Below, one piece after another: positions 24,179 through 33,973 of a stretch of DNA of 64,000 bases (position 1 is its first letter; the number at the start of each line of letters is the position of its first letter). Both the position numbers and the translations under genes were made by a program. The stretch comes from Phenylobacterium sp. (GTDB taxonomy: Bacteria; Pseudomonadota; Alphaproteobacteria; Caulobacterales; Caulobacteraceae), in assembly GCF_013911965.1 (NCBI RefSeq), contig NZ_JACESE010000003.1, positions 1 to 64,000 on the forward strand, written 5' to 3'. The notes under the pieces are model-generated. The model made no database searches and had not been told where the DNA came from. It saw only the letters and a list, made by a program, of their open reading frames with translations.

Positions 24179-24373
24179 TCAGAACAGGTTCGGGTTTTGC
24201 TGGATCAGCGCTCGGACGTCCTCGTCCAGGCGCAGGCGCACATCGGCGTCCAGCTTGGCATAGATGGTGATCGGGTCGACCTTGACCCGAACGGTGGGCG
24301 CGCAGGCGGCGACGGCGGTCAAAGCGGACACGCCCATAAGCGCGCCGAGCATGTGTCTCTTGGTCGTGGTCAA
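24179..24373 (-). CDS. ynbE: YnbE-like small outer-membrane lipoprotein
   Basis: A 64-aa lipoprotein: KRHMLGALMGVSALTAVAAC ends in a lipobox, followed by APTVRVKVDPITIYAKLDAD, the conserved YnbE core. The TTG at 24373 is taken as start because GGGAG lies seven bases upstream and it supplies the positive N-region. The first ATG (24352) would also work; a longer upstream reading overlaps ydbH and lacks such support. In E. coli YnbE multimerises in the outer membrane and completes the YdbH bridge. Confidence 0.85.
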   Translation of the reverse strand: MTTTKRHMLGALMGVSALTAVAACAPTVRVKVDPITIYAKLDADVRLRLDEDVRALIQQNPNLF

Positions 24374-24416
24374 GCCTGGGCTCCCTGAATTGCGTCTGCG
24401 CACGGCGGTCGAGTTC

Positions 24417-27400
24417 CTAGTCTGGCGGCGGGGCCTGAACCTCGGCTGAACCGGCCGACTCCTGGGCTTCAACGTAGTCGCGCAAGAGCTGATCCAGGTT
24501 CAGGGAGGTGTCCAGCGTCAAATCGACTTTGGTGCCTGAAGGCAGCGGCAGCTCGCGGTTGAGGAAGTTACGGCTGATCAGCTCCGCCAGCGTCAGCCGG
24601 ATCTCCTGGCGTTCCGGCGGGGCGTGCTCCCCCCGGATGTGGAACAGCACCCCCAGCCGGCCGCCGGGCAGGCTGTTCACCTCCGCATCCAGCAGGTCGA
24701 AGGCCAGATGCTCCATGGCCTGATAGGCGAATTCCACCGCGGTGTTGGTGTCGGGCTGCTCGGTGACCGTCGCCGCGCCCTCGCCGCCTGGCGTTTCCAG
24801 CTCCGCCCGGGTTCCGCCCCCGGCCGCGTCGATGGTCGTCAGCGCCTCCCGGCGGATGGACAGCCGCCCCGGTTCAATGGCGCTCAACCGCCCTTCCTCG
24901 AACCGCAGCCCCTCGGCCGTGACCTTGAACGGCAGCGATCCGCTGACCCGTGCGTCCAGATCGACGCGGTCGGCGAAGGGCGAACCCTCCACGAAGTCGG
25001 AGAGCTGCACGCCCTCGAGCGTCAGCTCGCCCTCCCACGTCTCGCCGTTGCTGAAGGGGATCCGGCTGGGCGCCAGAAGGGCCTGGCCGCCGCCGACGGA
25101 GAGCCGCCCGCCCTCAAGGACCAGGGCGTCCGGTTGAAGCTGGAAGCTCACCTGCGGTGAGGTCAGGGGGGCCAGGCTGTCGATCCGCGCGGCCGTCAGC
25201 TGCTGGTCCGGCGCCGTCTCCAGCGGCGCGAGGCTGGTGAAGGCGATCTGGCCCTTCAGCCCCTCCAGCGCGCCGGCGGGACTGCGGAAATCGAGGCCGA
25301 AGATCTCCAGCAGGCCCGCGCTGTCGGCGCCCGTCCCGGTCCAGTCGAAGGTCCCCGAGAACCGGGCCTCGCCGAAGACCGGCGCGCCGAGAGGTTCGGC
25401 CAGGGGCGAAAGGTCGGCCGGCTGGAGTCCGCCTTCGCGGAAGGTCAGCCGGTCCGTATCGATTGCGACGCCGCCCGCGCCGGCCGCCTCGTCGTGCCGC
25501 AGGCTCACCTGTGCGACCCGGGCGCCCGCAGGCGTGGAGAGCTGCAGATCGCCGCGCCACAGCTCGTCACGCAGGCTGGCGGCGCCGGAGACCGCCAGCG
25601 GATGGAAGCGGGTCGTGGGCGAGGCGTCGACCAGTCGCGCCTGATCCACCTGCGCCTCCAGCCGAAGGCCCTCTGCGGCCGAGCCGACCCGCAGGCGGCC
25701 CTCGGCGCCCTGAGCCTTCGCCTGCAGGAAGGGGATTTCGGCCCGTGCGCCTTCGACGTCCGCCGCCAGGCGCCACTGGCCGTCGGCGATCCGCACCAGG
25801 GGCTCGCCGGCCGGACAGAGTCTGGCCGCGAGGTCCTCCACGCTGTTCTCGCCGGCCTCCAGCCGGTCCATCTCAAAAGGCGCGCAGCCGGTCGCGGCCA
25901 GGGTGAGGCCGCTCTCGCCGGCGCGCAGCACGCCCTCGACGGTCGTCTCCATCTCCCGCAAAGGGCCGAACGAAGCCGCCGTCTGCAGGGCGAGAGTCGC
26001 CTCCAGGCCGCCTGGGCCGGTGCTGTAGCGCCGGACGTCGGCGGCGATCTGCGGCAGGCCGCCGCCTTCCATGGAAAGCTCGAGCGCTCCGCCGCCGCCG
26101 CCGAACAGGGGCGCCCCGCCGCGCGGCCGCACTACCAGCCGCCCGCCGCCGGCCGTGCGCGCCACGGCGGGCTCTCCAAGGGCCACGGCCAGACCCTCGG
26201 CGTCGTGACGCACCTGGACCTGCGGCGCGGTCAGCACGAAGTCGGCCGCCGCTCGCTTGATGGCGGCCAGTTCCTCGGGATCCCCTGCGGCGGGCGGGCC
26301 AAGAGCGCTCCAGGACCCCCGGCCGGACACCGGTCCGGAAAGCTCGGCGCGCACCAGGCCTTCGGCGGCGTGCGCCTGGCCGGTCAGCCGGGCGCTGACA
26401 TCGCGCAGGGAGAGGTCGCCCAGCGCCGCGCGTCCGGCCGTCAGGCTGAGCCTCAGGGGGCCCTGCAGGGCGCCGGCCCCTCGCGTGTTCCAGGTCAGCC
26501 TGTCCGAGCGGATGGCGAGCCGGGCTCCGGAGAGGTCGAGCCCCGCCACCGCCGCCGTCTGGCTCGTCAGGGCGGCGTCCACGGCGCCGGAGAGGCGAAC
26601 GCCGTCACGCCAGCCGCCGACGTCTCCGCGGAAACCGCCGGCCAGCACCAGGTCCTTGGCGGTCCCCTCGGGCGTCGAGATCGAGCCGCCGCGCAGGCTC
26701 GCCACGATCCGGACCGGCCCCTCGAGGACCTGTCCGCCGAGGTCGGGATAGGGCGCCGACCCGGCGAGGCTGAGCCGGGACTGTGCGACCCGGCGATCGC
26801 CCCAGGCTCCCTGCTCGAGCTCCGCGACCAGGCTGAAGCTGACGCGGTCGTCGCGCGTGACCATGCCAAGGCGGGCGGCCCCGACCTCGGCGGAGAACCC
26901 CTCCCCCGCCAGCGCGGTCTCTCCCACCTGCGCGCTCAACTGCCGGAGCTGGCCCTCGCGATAGGCCGCGCTTGCCCGGATGCGGGCGACGCCCGCGGCG
27001 TGCCGCAGATGTACGATGGCGTTTTCAACGATGATTTCCGGGGGCTGCGCCTCGGGCCGGGGCGGCCGGGCGCGGAACTCGGCGATGATCGGGTCCAGGG
27101 CGCCGAAGCTGAGGCCGTCATCCTCGAGGGCCGCCCGCACGGTGGGCGCTCTCAGGCGGACGGAGCGGACCTCGAGCCCGAACGCCTCGCCCGCCCAGGG
27201 GCCGGTCAAGCGGTAGGCCACCTCGGCGTGGTCGGCGCTGACGATCGGCGCCTCGGCCGGACCGATGCGCAGATCGCCGACCAGTCCCCGCGGCTCCAGC
27301 GATTCGAAACTCACCTCAGCGTCCACGCCGCGCGATTCGAGCCAGCCGACGAGCGCCTCCCGAGCCAGGGCCCGTCGCGCGGCGTAGAGGGCGGCGAGAG

Positions 27401-27557
27401 TCAGCACCAGGGCGGCCAGCAGTCCGAGCACGATCGCCCCGACAGCGCGTCTGCGGCGGGCGCGGCGGCGCCCGGCGGCGTCACGTTCAGGCGATGGCGA
27501 GGAGGTTTCGGTCACGGCGGCTCGCACCATAATGCCCAAGCCGCGCCGTGGCTCCAC
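24417..27557 (-). CDS. ydbH: YdbH-like AsmA-family intermembrane phospholipid transporter
   Basis: A large 1046-aa envelope protein with one N-terminal membrane anchor (about residues 38-62, after an Arg-rich stretch). Repetitive beta-strand sequence follows, as in the TamB/YhdP/YdbH bridge proteins that carry phospholipids to the outer membrane. The C-terminal part resembles the YdbH/DUF3971 end, and the gene is followed by ynbE and ydbL exactly as in E. coli. An ATG ten codons in (27530) is an equally good start. It is longer than E. coli YdbH (about 880 aa). The identification rests mainly on architecture plus operon context. Confidence 0.85.
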   Translation of the reverse strand: MEPRRGLGIMVRAAVTETSSPSPERDAAGRRRARRRRAVGAIVLGLLAALVLTLAALYAARRALAREALVGWLESRGVDAEVSFESLEPRGLVGDLRIGPAEAPIVSADHAEVAYRLTGPWAGEAFGLEVRSVRLRAPTVRAALEDDGLSFGALDPIIAEFRARPPRPEAQPPEIIVENAIVHLRHAAGVARIRASAAYREGQLRQLSAQVGETALAGEGFSAEVGAARLGMVTRDDRVSFSLVAELEQGAWGDRRVAQSRLSLAGSAPYPDLGGQVLEGPVRIVASLRGGSISTPEGTAKDLVLAGGFRGDVGGWRDGVRLSGAVDAALTSQTAAVAGLDLSGARLAIRSDRLTWNTRGAGALQGPLRLSLTAGRAALGDLSLRDVSARLTGQAHAAEGLVRAELSGPVSGRGSWSALGPPAAGDPEELAAIKRAAADFVLTAPQVQVRHDAEGLAVALGEPAVARTAGGGRLVVRPRGGAPLFGGGGGALELSMEGGGLPQIAADVRRYSTGPGGLEATLALQTAASFGPLREMETTVEGVLRAGESGLTLAATGCAPFEMDRLEAGENSVEDLAARLCPAGEPLVRIADGQWRLAADVEGARAEIPFLQAKAQGAEGRLRVGSAAEGLRLEAQVDQARLVDASPTTRFHPLAVSGAASLRDELWRGDLQLSTPAGARVAQVSLRHDEAAGAGGVAIDTDRLTFREGGLQPADLSPLAEPLGAPVFGEARFSGTFDWTGTGADSAGLLEIFGLDFRSPAGALEGLKGQIAFTSLAPLETAPDQQLTAARIDSLAPLTSPQVSFQLQPDALVLEGGRLSVGGGQALLAPSRIPFSNGETWEGELTLEGVQLSDFVEGSPFADRVDLDARVSGSLPFKVTAEGLRFEEGRLSAIEPGRLSIRREALTTIDAAGGGTRAELETPGGEGAATVTEQPDTNTAVEFAYQAMEHLAFDLLDAEVNSLPGGRLGVLFHIRGEHAPPERQEIRLTLAELISRNFLNRELPLPSGTKVDLTLDTSLNLDQLLRDYVEAQESAGSAEVQAPPPD

Positions 27558-27581
27558 CCCAGCCGCACTCGACCGCGTCGG

Positions 27582-29033
27582 TCAGGGCACATCCTCGGGG
27601 GCGAGCGAGAGCGGCGGAGCCACCTCCTCCAGCGGCCGGCGTTCCGCCGCGATGCCGAGCTTCATCTCCACGGTGGCCGCCAGGACCATCAGGCCCCCGC
27701 CAAGGAGATAGCCCCAGAGGATCTGGCTGCGCTCCCCGGTGTCGATCAGGGCGCCGAACAGGGCCGGGCCGCCGACGCCGCCGACGAGCGTGCCGAAGGC
27801 GTAGAACATCGAGATCGTGATGGCCCGCACCTCGAGCGGAAAGCTCTCGCCGATGGTGAGGTAGGCGGCGCTGGCGCCGGCCGAGGCGAAGAAGAAGATC
27901 ACCGTCCAGGCCGCCGTCTGCGCCGGCGCCGACAGCAGGCCCTGGCTGAACATCCAGCCGGTGACGCACATGAGCACGCCGGCCAGCCCGTAGGTCAGGG
28001 TGATCATCGGCTTGCGTCCCCAGCTGTCGAAGAAGCGTCCGAGGAGCAGCGGGCCCATGAAGTTGCCGAGCGCGAAGGGGAGCATGAACCACCCGATATG
28101 GGCCGGCTCGATGTCGTAGAACTCCGTCAGGATCAGCGCGTAGGTGAAGAAGATCGCGTTGTAGCAGAAGGCCTGTGTGGCCATCAGGGTGATGCCCAGC
28201 GCCGTGCGCTTCGGGTGTCGGCGGATCAGCGTGCTGAGGATCTCAAGCCAGCTGGTGCTCGTGCGCCTGACGAGCCGCAGGCTGGCGAGCTCGGTGTGGG
28301 GCGGCAGCTTCTCGCCCGTGTGCCGCTCCACGCTCGCCTCGATCTGGGCGACGATGGCTTCGGCCTCCTCCACCCGACCGTGAGTCATCAGCCAGCGGGG
28401 GCTCTCGGGCATGAAGCGGCGGATGTAGATGATGATCAGGGCCAGCGCCCCGCCGATGATGAAGGCCAGCCGCCAGCCCAGCGCCTGGTCGATCAGCTCC
28501 GCGTTCAGGAGGAAGATCGAGCCCGTGGCGCCCAGGGCCGCGCCGACCCAGAAGCTGCCGTTGATGACCAGATCGGTGAAGCCGCGCCGCCGGGCCGGGA
28601 TCAGCTCCTGGATCGCCGAATTGACCGCCCCGTACTCGCCGCCGATGCCCGCCCCGGTGAGGAAGCGGAAGAGCATGAAGGACCAGAAGTCCCAGGAGAA
28701 GCCGGTGGCGATGGTGGCGAGCAGATAGACGAAGACGGTTGCGGTGAAGAGCTTCTTCCGGCCGAACCGGTCGGTCAGGCGTCCGAAGGTCAGGGCGCCC
28801 ACCACGGCCCCCAGTATGTAGGCGCTGCCGGTCAGGCCGATCTGGGTGGAGGTGAGGTTCAGGCCGTCCGGGCCGGCGATGGCCGGCGAAAGCGAACCGA
28901 CCAGGGTCACCTCCAGGCCGTCCAGTATCCAGGTGACGCCCAGCGCCGTCACGACCAGCCAGTGAAAGCGCGACCAGGGCAACCGGTCGAGCCGCGCGGG
29001 GATGCTGGTGGCGAAGACCTCTGGATTGGCCAT
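27582..29033 (-). CDS. MFS transporter, sugar/organic-acid symporter type
   Basis: A 483-aa inner-membrane transporter with about 12 hydrophobic segments. The MFS signature between TM2 and TM3 is GRLTDRFGRKKLFT, a second copy FFDSWGRKP follows in the C-terminal half, and the sugar-porter-like FMPESPRWLM ends TM6. The cytosolic loop between TM6 and TM7 is long and charged. The pattern matches the sugar and metabolite:H+ symporter groups, but the substrate cannot be read from sequence. It is a single gene, divergent from the TusA-like gene and followed at 24 bases by ydbH. Confidence 0.87.
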   Translation of the reverse strand: MANPEVFATSIPARLDRLPWSRFHWLVVTALGVTWILDGLEVTLVGSLSPAIAGPDGLNLTSTQIGLTGSAYILGAVVGALTFGRLTDRFGRKKLFTATVFVYLLATIATGFSWDFWSFMLFRFLTGAGIGGEYGAVNSAIQELIPARRRGFTDLVINGSFWVGAALGATGSIFLLNAELIDQALGWRLAFIIGGALALIIIYIRRFMPESPRWLMTHGRVEEAEAIVAQIEASVERHTGEKLPPHTELASLRLVRRTSTSWLEILSTLIRRHPKRTALGITLMATQAFCYNAIFFTYALILTEFYDIEPAHIGWFMLPFALGNFMGPLLLGRFFDSWGRKPMITLTYGLAGVLMCVTGWMFSQGLLSAPAQTAAWTVIFFFASAGASAAYLTIGESFPLEVRAITISMFYAFGTLVGGVGGPALFGALIDTGERSQILWGYLLGGGLMVLAATVEMKLGIAAERRPLEEVAPPLSLAPEDVP

Positions 29034-29143
29034 CGGGTGTTCTCCTGCCTCTGCTCCTGCGCCTAACGCGCAAAGCGCCGCTTGGAGCCGTGCGGCGCGC
29101 CGGCGCCTATGCCTCGTCCGGCAGGCGCGCTATCGGAGGCGCC

Positions 29144-29377
29144 ATGCCGCCGACCGAAATCCTCGTCGACGCCCGCGGCCATCGCTGCCCCGTGCCGACC
29201 CTCCGCCTGCGCAGAGCCCTGGAAGCTGCGCCCTCGGGCGCCCGTGTCCGCCTCCTGGCCGACGATCCGCTGGCGCGCATCGACGTGCCCCACTTCGCCG
29301 CCTCCGTCGGCGCCGAGGTGCTCGAACAGGCCGAGGCCGACGGCGGGCTCAGCTTCCTGGTCGCGAAGTCAGCCTAG
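29144..29377 (+). CDS. TusA-like sulfurtransferase
   Basis: A 77-aa SirA/TusA-family protein. The reactive Cys lies in the motif RCPVPTLRLRRAL (family CPxP), and the C-terminus has the usual beta-strand (GGLSFLVAK). TusA-type proteins relay persulfide sulfur in tRNA thiolation or other sulfur trafficking. The ATG at 29144 gives the canonical length; an upstream in-frame ATG adds a non-conserved Arg-rich stretch. Its end overlaps the convergent YihY gene by 29 bases. Confidence 0.82.
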   Translation: MPPTEILVDARGHRCPVPTLRLRRALEAAPSGARVRLLADDPLARIDVPHFAASVGAEVLEQAEADGGLSFLVAKSA

Positions 29378-30302
29378 GATTCTGCGGGCGCAGGTCGCGC
29401 AGCAGCATCAGTCGCCGGTGCTCGTCCAGGCGGATCTCGATCTCGGTGGCGAGGGCGCCGCCGAAGAAGACCGCGTTCACGCTCCAGGACAGCCAGATCA
29501 GGAAGACGACCACGGCGGAGATCGAGCCGTAGGTCGCGCCGAGATGGGCGATCTGCTCCACGTAGAAGGCGCTGGCCCATGAGGCGAACAGGCACAGCAC
29601 GGCGGCCGCGAAGCCGCCGGAGATCGAAGCGCGCCAGGCGACCGTGCGCCGCGACATGGCGAACCGGTAGACCAGGCTCATCCCGAGGGTCAGACCGGCG
29701 CTCGCCCACGTCCACTCGCTGTAGAGCCACGAGACGCCGGCCAGGGGCCGCAGGTCGAAGGTCGAGGACAGCACCCGCAGGCCGAGGAAGAGCGAGGAGA
29801 CCAGGCCCATCATGGCCGCGGCGGCGAGGAGGACGAGCAGGGCCAGGAGGTTGAAGCCCACGAATCCGCGGGGATCGGGCTCGTCGTGGATGAAGGACAG
29901 CCCCGCCAGCAGGGCCTTGAAGCCCCGATGCGCCGCATAGGCGCCGATCACCACGGCGAGGCCGCTCTGGGCCGAGATGGCGTCCCGCGGGGCGTGGGCG
30001 AGACGCTCCAGTTCCGCCTGGAAGATCTCGCGCGCGCCCGAAGGCATCAGCCGCGCCAGGGCCTCGGCCTGGAACTCGGCCTGGGCCGGATCGGCGAGCA
30101 GGCTGTAGACGCCGATCAGCAGCGCCACGGCGGGAAAGATGGCGAGCATGATGAAGAAGGACGTGCCGCCCACATAGAGCATCACGTCGCGTCCCCAGAG
30201 GCGGGTCAGGGCTCGCCCGATCGTGGCGAGCGACAGCCGCACCGCATGGACCGGGTCCCAGTCGCGCAAGCCCAAACGGTCAAGCTCCTGGTGGATCGAC
30301 AT
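29349..30302 (-). CDS. YihY/BrkB-family inner-membrane protein
   Basis: A 317-aa membrane protein with six hydrophobic segments and the family pattern GGTSFFIMLAIFPAVALLIG at the first one. LAVVIGAYAAHRGFKALLAG and the C-terminal YGSISAVVVFLIWLSWS follow. Once annotated as ribonuclease BN, the family is now regarded as of uncertain function (possibly transport). The start at 30302 (MSIHQELDRLG) is chosen over a longer Arg/Pro-rich extension. The 219 bases upstream (30303-30521) hold no gene I can support. Confidence 0.87.
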   Translation of the reverse strand: MSIHQELDRLGLRDWDPVHAVRLSLATIGRALTRLWGRDVMLYVGGTSFFIMLAIFPAVALLIGVYSLLADPAQAEFQAEALARLMPSGAREIFQAELERLAHAPRDAISAQSGLAVVIGAYAAHRGFKALLAGLSFIHDEPDPRGFVGFNLLALLVLLAAAAMMGLVSSLFLGLRVLSSTFDLRPLAGVSWLYSEWTWASAGLTLGMSLVYRFAMSRRTVAWRASISGGFAAAVLCLFASWASAFYVEQIAHLGATYGSISAVVVFLIWLSWSVNAVFFGGALATEIEIRLDEHRRLMLLRDLRPQNPRLTSRPGS

Positions 30303-30521
30303 GCGCGCAAGGTTGACCAGGGAATTCGAGGCTGTGCAACCCGTCCCATAGGTTGACGGCGCGCCCCGGTCTTCACCAGGACGCGCCGCCGATGGGCGTG
30401 TCGTTCCATCGGGCCGTCGCCGCTTCGAGGGACGGGAGAGCGCGGCGACCAACCTGGGGCCACTATCAGTTCCGCCGCCTGAACCCCGGCTGAACGGAAA
30501 TAGGCCCGTTTGTTCAGGTGC

Positions 30522-31661
30522 TTATGAAGCGGTGGCGATGGCGCCGGCGGCCCGCAGGGCGGCGATCTCGTCGTCGGAGAAGCCCCAGTCGCCCAAGGCT
30601 TCGCGATCATGGGCGCCGATGGCCGGCGGCGGCCCCTGGATCGCGCCCGGCGTGACGGAAAACCGCGGCGCAGGCGCCGGCTGCACGACTCCGGACACCT
30701 CGACGAAGGTCTCGCGGGCCCGGTTGTGCGGATGACTCGGCGCCTCGTCCATGTCCAGAACCGGAGCGAAGCAGACGTCCGTGCCGCCCATGATCTGCGT
30801 CCACTCCTCGCGCGTCTTGCCGGCGATGACCTCGGCGAGCTTCTGGCGGAGCGGCTCCCACTCGCCGCGGTTCATCTGCTGGGCGAAGGCCGGATCGGTG
30901 ATGCCCGTCTTCTCCAGCAGCAGGGCGTAGAACTGCGGCTCGATGGAGCCGATGGAGATCCAGCGGCCGTCCTTGCACCGGTAGGTGTCGTAGAAGTGGG
31001 CGCCGCCGTCGAGCATGTTGTTGCGCCGGCCAGGCTGCCACATGCCCGAGGCCTTGAAGCCGTAGAACATGGCCATCAGCGAAGCCGCGCCGTCGCTCAT
31101 GGCGCAGTCGATGACCTGCCCCTGCCCGGTCTCGCGCGCATGGATGATCCCGGCCAGGAGGCCGAAGGCGAGATAGAGCGCGCCGCCCCCGAAATCGCCC
31201 ACCAGATTCAGCGGCGGAACCGGCTTGTCCTCGGTTCCGATCGCCTCCAGGGCGCCCGTGATGGCGATGTAGTTCATATCGTGGCCGGCGGCGGGCGCGT
31301 ATGGGCCGGTCTGGCCCCAGCCGGTCATGCGGCCGTAGACCAGCTTCGGATTGCGCCCGAGCGCCACGTCGGGCCCCAGGCCGAGGCGCTCCATCACCCC
31401 CGGCCGGAAGCCTTCGAAGATGGCGTCCGCGCCTTCCATCAGCTTCAGGCAGGCTTCGACGGCGTCGGGAGACTTCAGGTCCATGCCGATGGAGCGGCGG
31501 CCGCGGCTGGTCACGTCGGCGGGCGAGGCGCGCCCCTGCCCCTTTCGGTCGATCCGCACCACGTCGGCGCCCAGGTCGGACAGGAGCATGCCGCAGAAGG
31601 GCCCCGGCCCGATCCCGGCGAACTCGACGATCTTCAGTCCCGTCAGCGGACCCTGGCGCAT
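30522..31661 (-). CDS. CaiB/BaiF (class III) CoA-transferase, alpha-methylacyl-CoA racemase-like
   Basis: A 379-aa enzyme of the class III CoA-transferase fold. [19 protein letters not shown] and [10 protein letters not shown] open the fold. [11 protein letters not shown] carries the conserved Asp and matches alpha-methylacyl-CoA racemases especially well. It probably racemises 2-methylacyl-CoA esters during branched-chain fatty acid or sterol breakdown. The start at 31661 ([10 protein letters not shown]) is the family start. It precedes no obvious partner; the SDR upstream is on the same strand with an 81-base gap. Confidence 0.87.
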   Translation of the reverse strand: MRQGPLTGLKIVEFAGIGPGPFCGMLLSDLGADVVRIDRKGQGRASPADVTSRGRRSIGMDLKSPDAVEACLKLMEGADAIFEGFRPGVMERLGLGPDVALGRNPKLVYGRMTGWGQTGPYAPAAGHDMNYIAITGALEAIGTEDKPVPPLNLVGDFGGGALYLAFGLLAGIIHARETGQGQVIDCAMSDGAASLMAMFYGFKASGMWQPGRRNNMLDGGAHFYDTYRCKDGRWISIGSIEPQFYALLLEKTGITDPAFAQQMNRGEWEPLRQKLAEVIAGKTREEWTQIMGGTDVCFAPVLDMDEAPSHPHNRARETFVEVSGVVQPAPAPRFSVTPGAIQGPPPAIGAHDREALGDWGFSDDEIAALRAAGAIATAS

Positions 31662-31742
31662 GCGACCCTTCCTCCCGTGGCTCTTTGCGGAGCCATGTAA
31701 GGCCCGTGACGCGCCGTCAGCCAAGGGCGTGACGCGGACGGA

Positions 31743-32516
31743 TCAGGGCAGAGACTGCCCGTCGTCGATGGTCACCAGGGTTCCCGTGATCGCCTGCGCC
31801 GCCGGGCCCGCCAGCATCAGGAGCGCGGCGTCGAGGTCGCCGGCCTCCATCAGACGCCTGCGGGGAAAGCCCTCGATCTGCCGACGGCCGCCGTCCGTGG
31901 CGAACCAGTCGGCGTTGATGTCGGTCTGAACATAGCCGGGGCAGAGGGCGTTGACGGCGATGCGCCGCCTCGCCCACTCCCGCGCCAGGGACCTGGTCAG
32001 CATGGCGACGGCGGCCTTGGAGGCGCAGTAGGCCGGAAGGCCCGGCAGAACGGTGTGGCTGGCTATGGAGGCGATGTTGACGATCCGCCCCTCCCCGGCT
32101 TCGGCCACGCCGCTCCCGATCATCTGGCGCGCCGCCGCCTGGGCGCAGAAGAAGACGCCCTTCACATTGACCGCGAAGGTCTGGTCCCAGGCCTCGGGCG
32201 TGAGGTCGAGCGCCCGCCCCTCGCCGCCGACGCCGGCGTTGTTGATCAGGATCGAGATGGGCCCGAGCTCGGCTTGGACGCGCTCGAAGCACGGTGCGAT
32301 CGCCGCGGCGTCGGCCACGTCGAGGCCGTAGGCGCGGGCCTCGCCGCCCGCGCTCCGGATGGCCTCGGCCTCTCCGTCCAGCCGCCCCGTCCGACGGGCG
32401 GTCAGCGCCACCCGCGCCCCGCGTCCCGCCAGCACGCGGGCGAAATGGGCGCCCAGTCCGCCCGATGCGCCGGTGACAACCGCCACCTTGCCTTCCAAGG
32501 GCCGTTCCGCGACCAT
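31743..32516 (-). CDS. Short-chain dehydrogenase/reductase
   Basis: A 257-aa classical SDR. The NAD(P)-binding TGASGGLGAHFA is near the N-terminus, followed by NNAGVGG, Ser in NIASIASHTV and the catalytic YCASK. The C-terminal VTIDDGQSLP also fits. ARG-rich residues after the second strand hint at NADP, but this is weak. The start at 32516 places the Rossmann motif at the usual distance. The substrate is unknown; the neighbour is an acyl-CoA racemase-like gene, so a role in acyl-CoA metabolism is possible. Confidence 0.88.
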   Translation of the reverse strand: MVAERPLEGKVAVVTGASGGLGAHFARVLAGRGARVALTARRTGRLDGEAEAIRSAGGEARAYGLDVADAAAIAPCFERVQAELGPISILINNAGVGGEGRALDLTPEAWDQTFAVNVKGVFFCAQAAARQMIGSGVAEAGEGRIVNIASIASHTVLPGLPAYCASKAAVAMLTRSLAREWARRRIAVNALCPGYVQTDINADWFATDGGRRQIEGFPRRRLMEAGDLDAALLMLAGPAAQAITGTLVTIDDGQSLP

Positions 32517-32632
32517 CCGATCCTCCCGGGCGCCGAACCACGGCGCCTCGTCCCTGTCCCGACCGCCAAGGGCGGGATATCTTGTCCTCGTCTGATTCCC
32601 GTCGTCTGGAGACGCCGGGCGGACGAGTTTGA

Positions 32633-33973
32633 GTGAATGCGTCAAAGGTGCAGAGAATGGCCGCAGGCGTCCAGGCGCGGGTCCTCATCGTCGCGCGAGA
32701 TGACGCGCTGGCCGGCCCCTTGGCCGAGGGGCTCGACCGTCTCGGCTGGCGGACGATCACCGCGCGCGGGCCCTACGCCGCCATAGCTGCGCTGAGCGAC
32801 CTGCAGATCGAGGCGGCCATCATCGACCTGCCCAGCGGCGGTCCGGAGGCGCGGACGCTGGCGCGCCGGCTGAAGGCGGCATGCCATCCTCGCCGCCTCC
32901 CGGTGGTGGCCATCGGCGAGCCCGACGATAAGCTCCAGGACTTCGATCTGATCCTGGCTCCCCCCCTGCACCCCGCCCAGGCGGTGCTGCGCCTGGAGAA
33001 CCTCGTGCGCCTGGCGGTGGCCGAGGAAGAGTACGAGCTGCGGCAGGAGACCTTCGGCGAGCGCGGCCGACGGCTCGATCCGGTGGAGCCGGAGGCCGAA
33101 CCCTTCCGCATCCTGGCGATCGGCGAACCCGCGCCACAGTTCCTGGCCCTGTCGAACGCGCTCGCCAGCAGCGGCGCCGAGGTGGTCGGCGCCTTCACCG
33201 CCTACACCGCCTTCGACTACCTGCACGAGCGGGCGTTCGACGCCGTGGTGCTGTGGGCCGGCGACAATCCCAACGAGGCGCTTTCCATCGCCGCCGGCAT
33301 GCGGCGCAACACCCGCCTCTACCACGTGCCGGCCCTGCTCTACATGCGCGAGGAGTCCTACCTCACCATGTCGGAGGCCTATCACCGCGGGGTCTCCGAC
33401 GTCGCCTCACCCGGCACTCCGGAGATCGAGACCGCGGGCCGGGTCATCGAGCTGGCCCGCAGCTATCGCGCGCAGTCCGGCGTCCGAAAGGCGCTGGAGC
33501 GGGCGCGCAGCTCCGGCCTGATGGACCCCGCCACCGGACTCTTCACCCGCGACCTCTTCGCCGCCCACCTCAGCCGGCTGGCCCAGGCCGCGCGTATCCG
33601 CAACCGGCCGCTGTCGGTCTGCGTGCTGAAGGTGGCCGAGCGGACCGATGTCGCCGAGGCTCGCGCCCAGGGCTGGCTCGACCGGGCGATCCCCCAGATC
33701 GGGGCCATGATCGGCCGGCTGGTGCGGGTGGAGGACACCGCCGCACGGCTCAGCCACGAGGTCTTCGCCCTCGCCCTGCCCGCCACGGGGGCGGCCGCGG
33801 CCCGCGCGGCGGGCGAACGGATCGCCGCCGTCATCGGCTGCACCGCCTTCGAGGCGGGCGAAGGCCGCAGTCCCTTCGTCGTGGAGTTCGACATCGGCGT
33901 CGCCGAGGTCAGCCCGACCCAGGGCGTCGGTCGCGCCCTCGAAGAGGCCGCCAGCCGCGCCATGGCGACCTGA
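32633..33973 (+). CDS. popA: PopA-like c-di-GMP effector (REC-REC-degenerate GGDEF)
   Basis: A 446-aa protein with two receiver-like domains (about 15-125 and 158-280) and a C-terminal GGDEF domain. The first receiver keeps an acceptor-like Asp (D65); the second lacks one. The GGDEF active site reads LSHEVF (373-378), so it should not make c-di-GMP. The inhibitory-site motif RxxD is intact as RVED (365-368), five residues upstream. That combination is the mark of Caulobacter PopA, which binds c-di-GMP and directs CtrA to ClpXP degradation at the pole. Orthology is inferred, not proven. An ATG at codon 9 is an alternative start. Confidence 0.75.
   Translation: MNASKVQRMAAGVQARVLIVARDDALAGPLAEGLDRLGWRTITARGPYAAIAALSDLQIEAAIIDLPSGGPEARTLARRLKAACHPRRLPVVAIGEPDDKLQDFDLILAPPLHPAQAVLRLENLVRLAVAEEEYELRQETFGERGRRLDPVEPEAEPFRILAIGEPAPQFLALSNALASSGAEVVGAFTAYTAFDYLHERAFDAVVLWAGDNPNEALSIAAGMRRNTRLYHVPALLYMREESYLTMSEAYHRGVSDVASPGTPEIETAGRVIELARSYRAQSGVRKALERARSSGLMDPATGLFTRDLFAAHLSRLAQAARIRNRPLSVCVLKVAERTDVAEARAQGWLDRAIPQIGAMIGRLVRVEDTAARLSHEVFALALPATGAAAARAAGERIAAVIGCTAFEAGEGRSPFVVEFDIGVAEVSPTQGVGRALEEAASRAMAT

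Noticed and set aside
25494-29066. A 1190-codon open frame on the plus strand opposite ydbH and the MFS gene
   Set aside because: It is antisense to two clear genes. Long antisense frames are expected in high-GC DNA, and the translation is low-complexity Arg/Gly/Ala sequence without domains.
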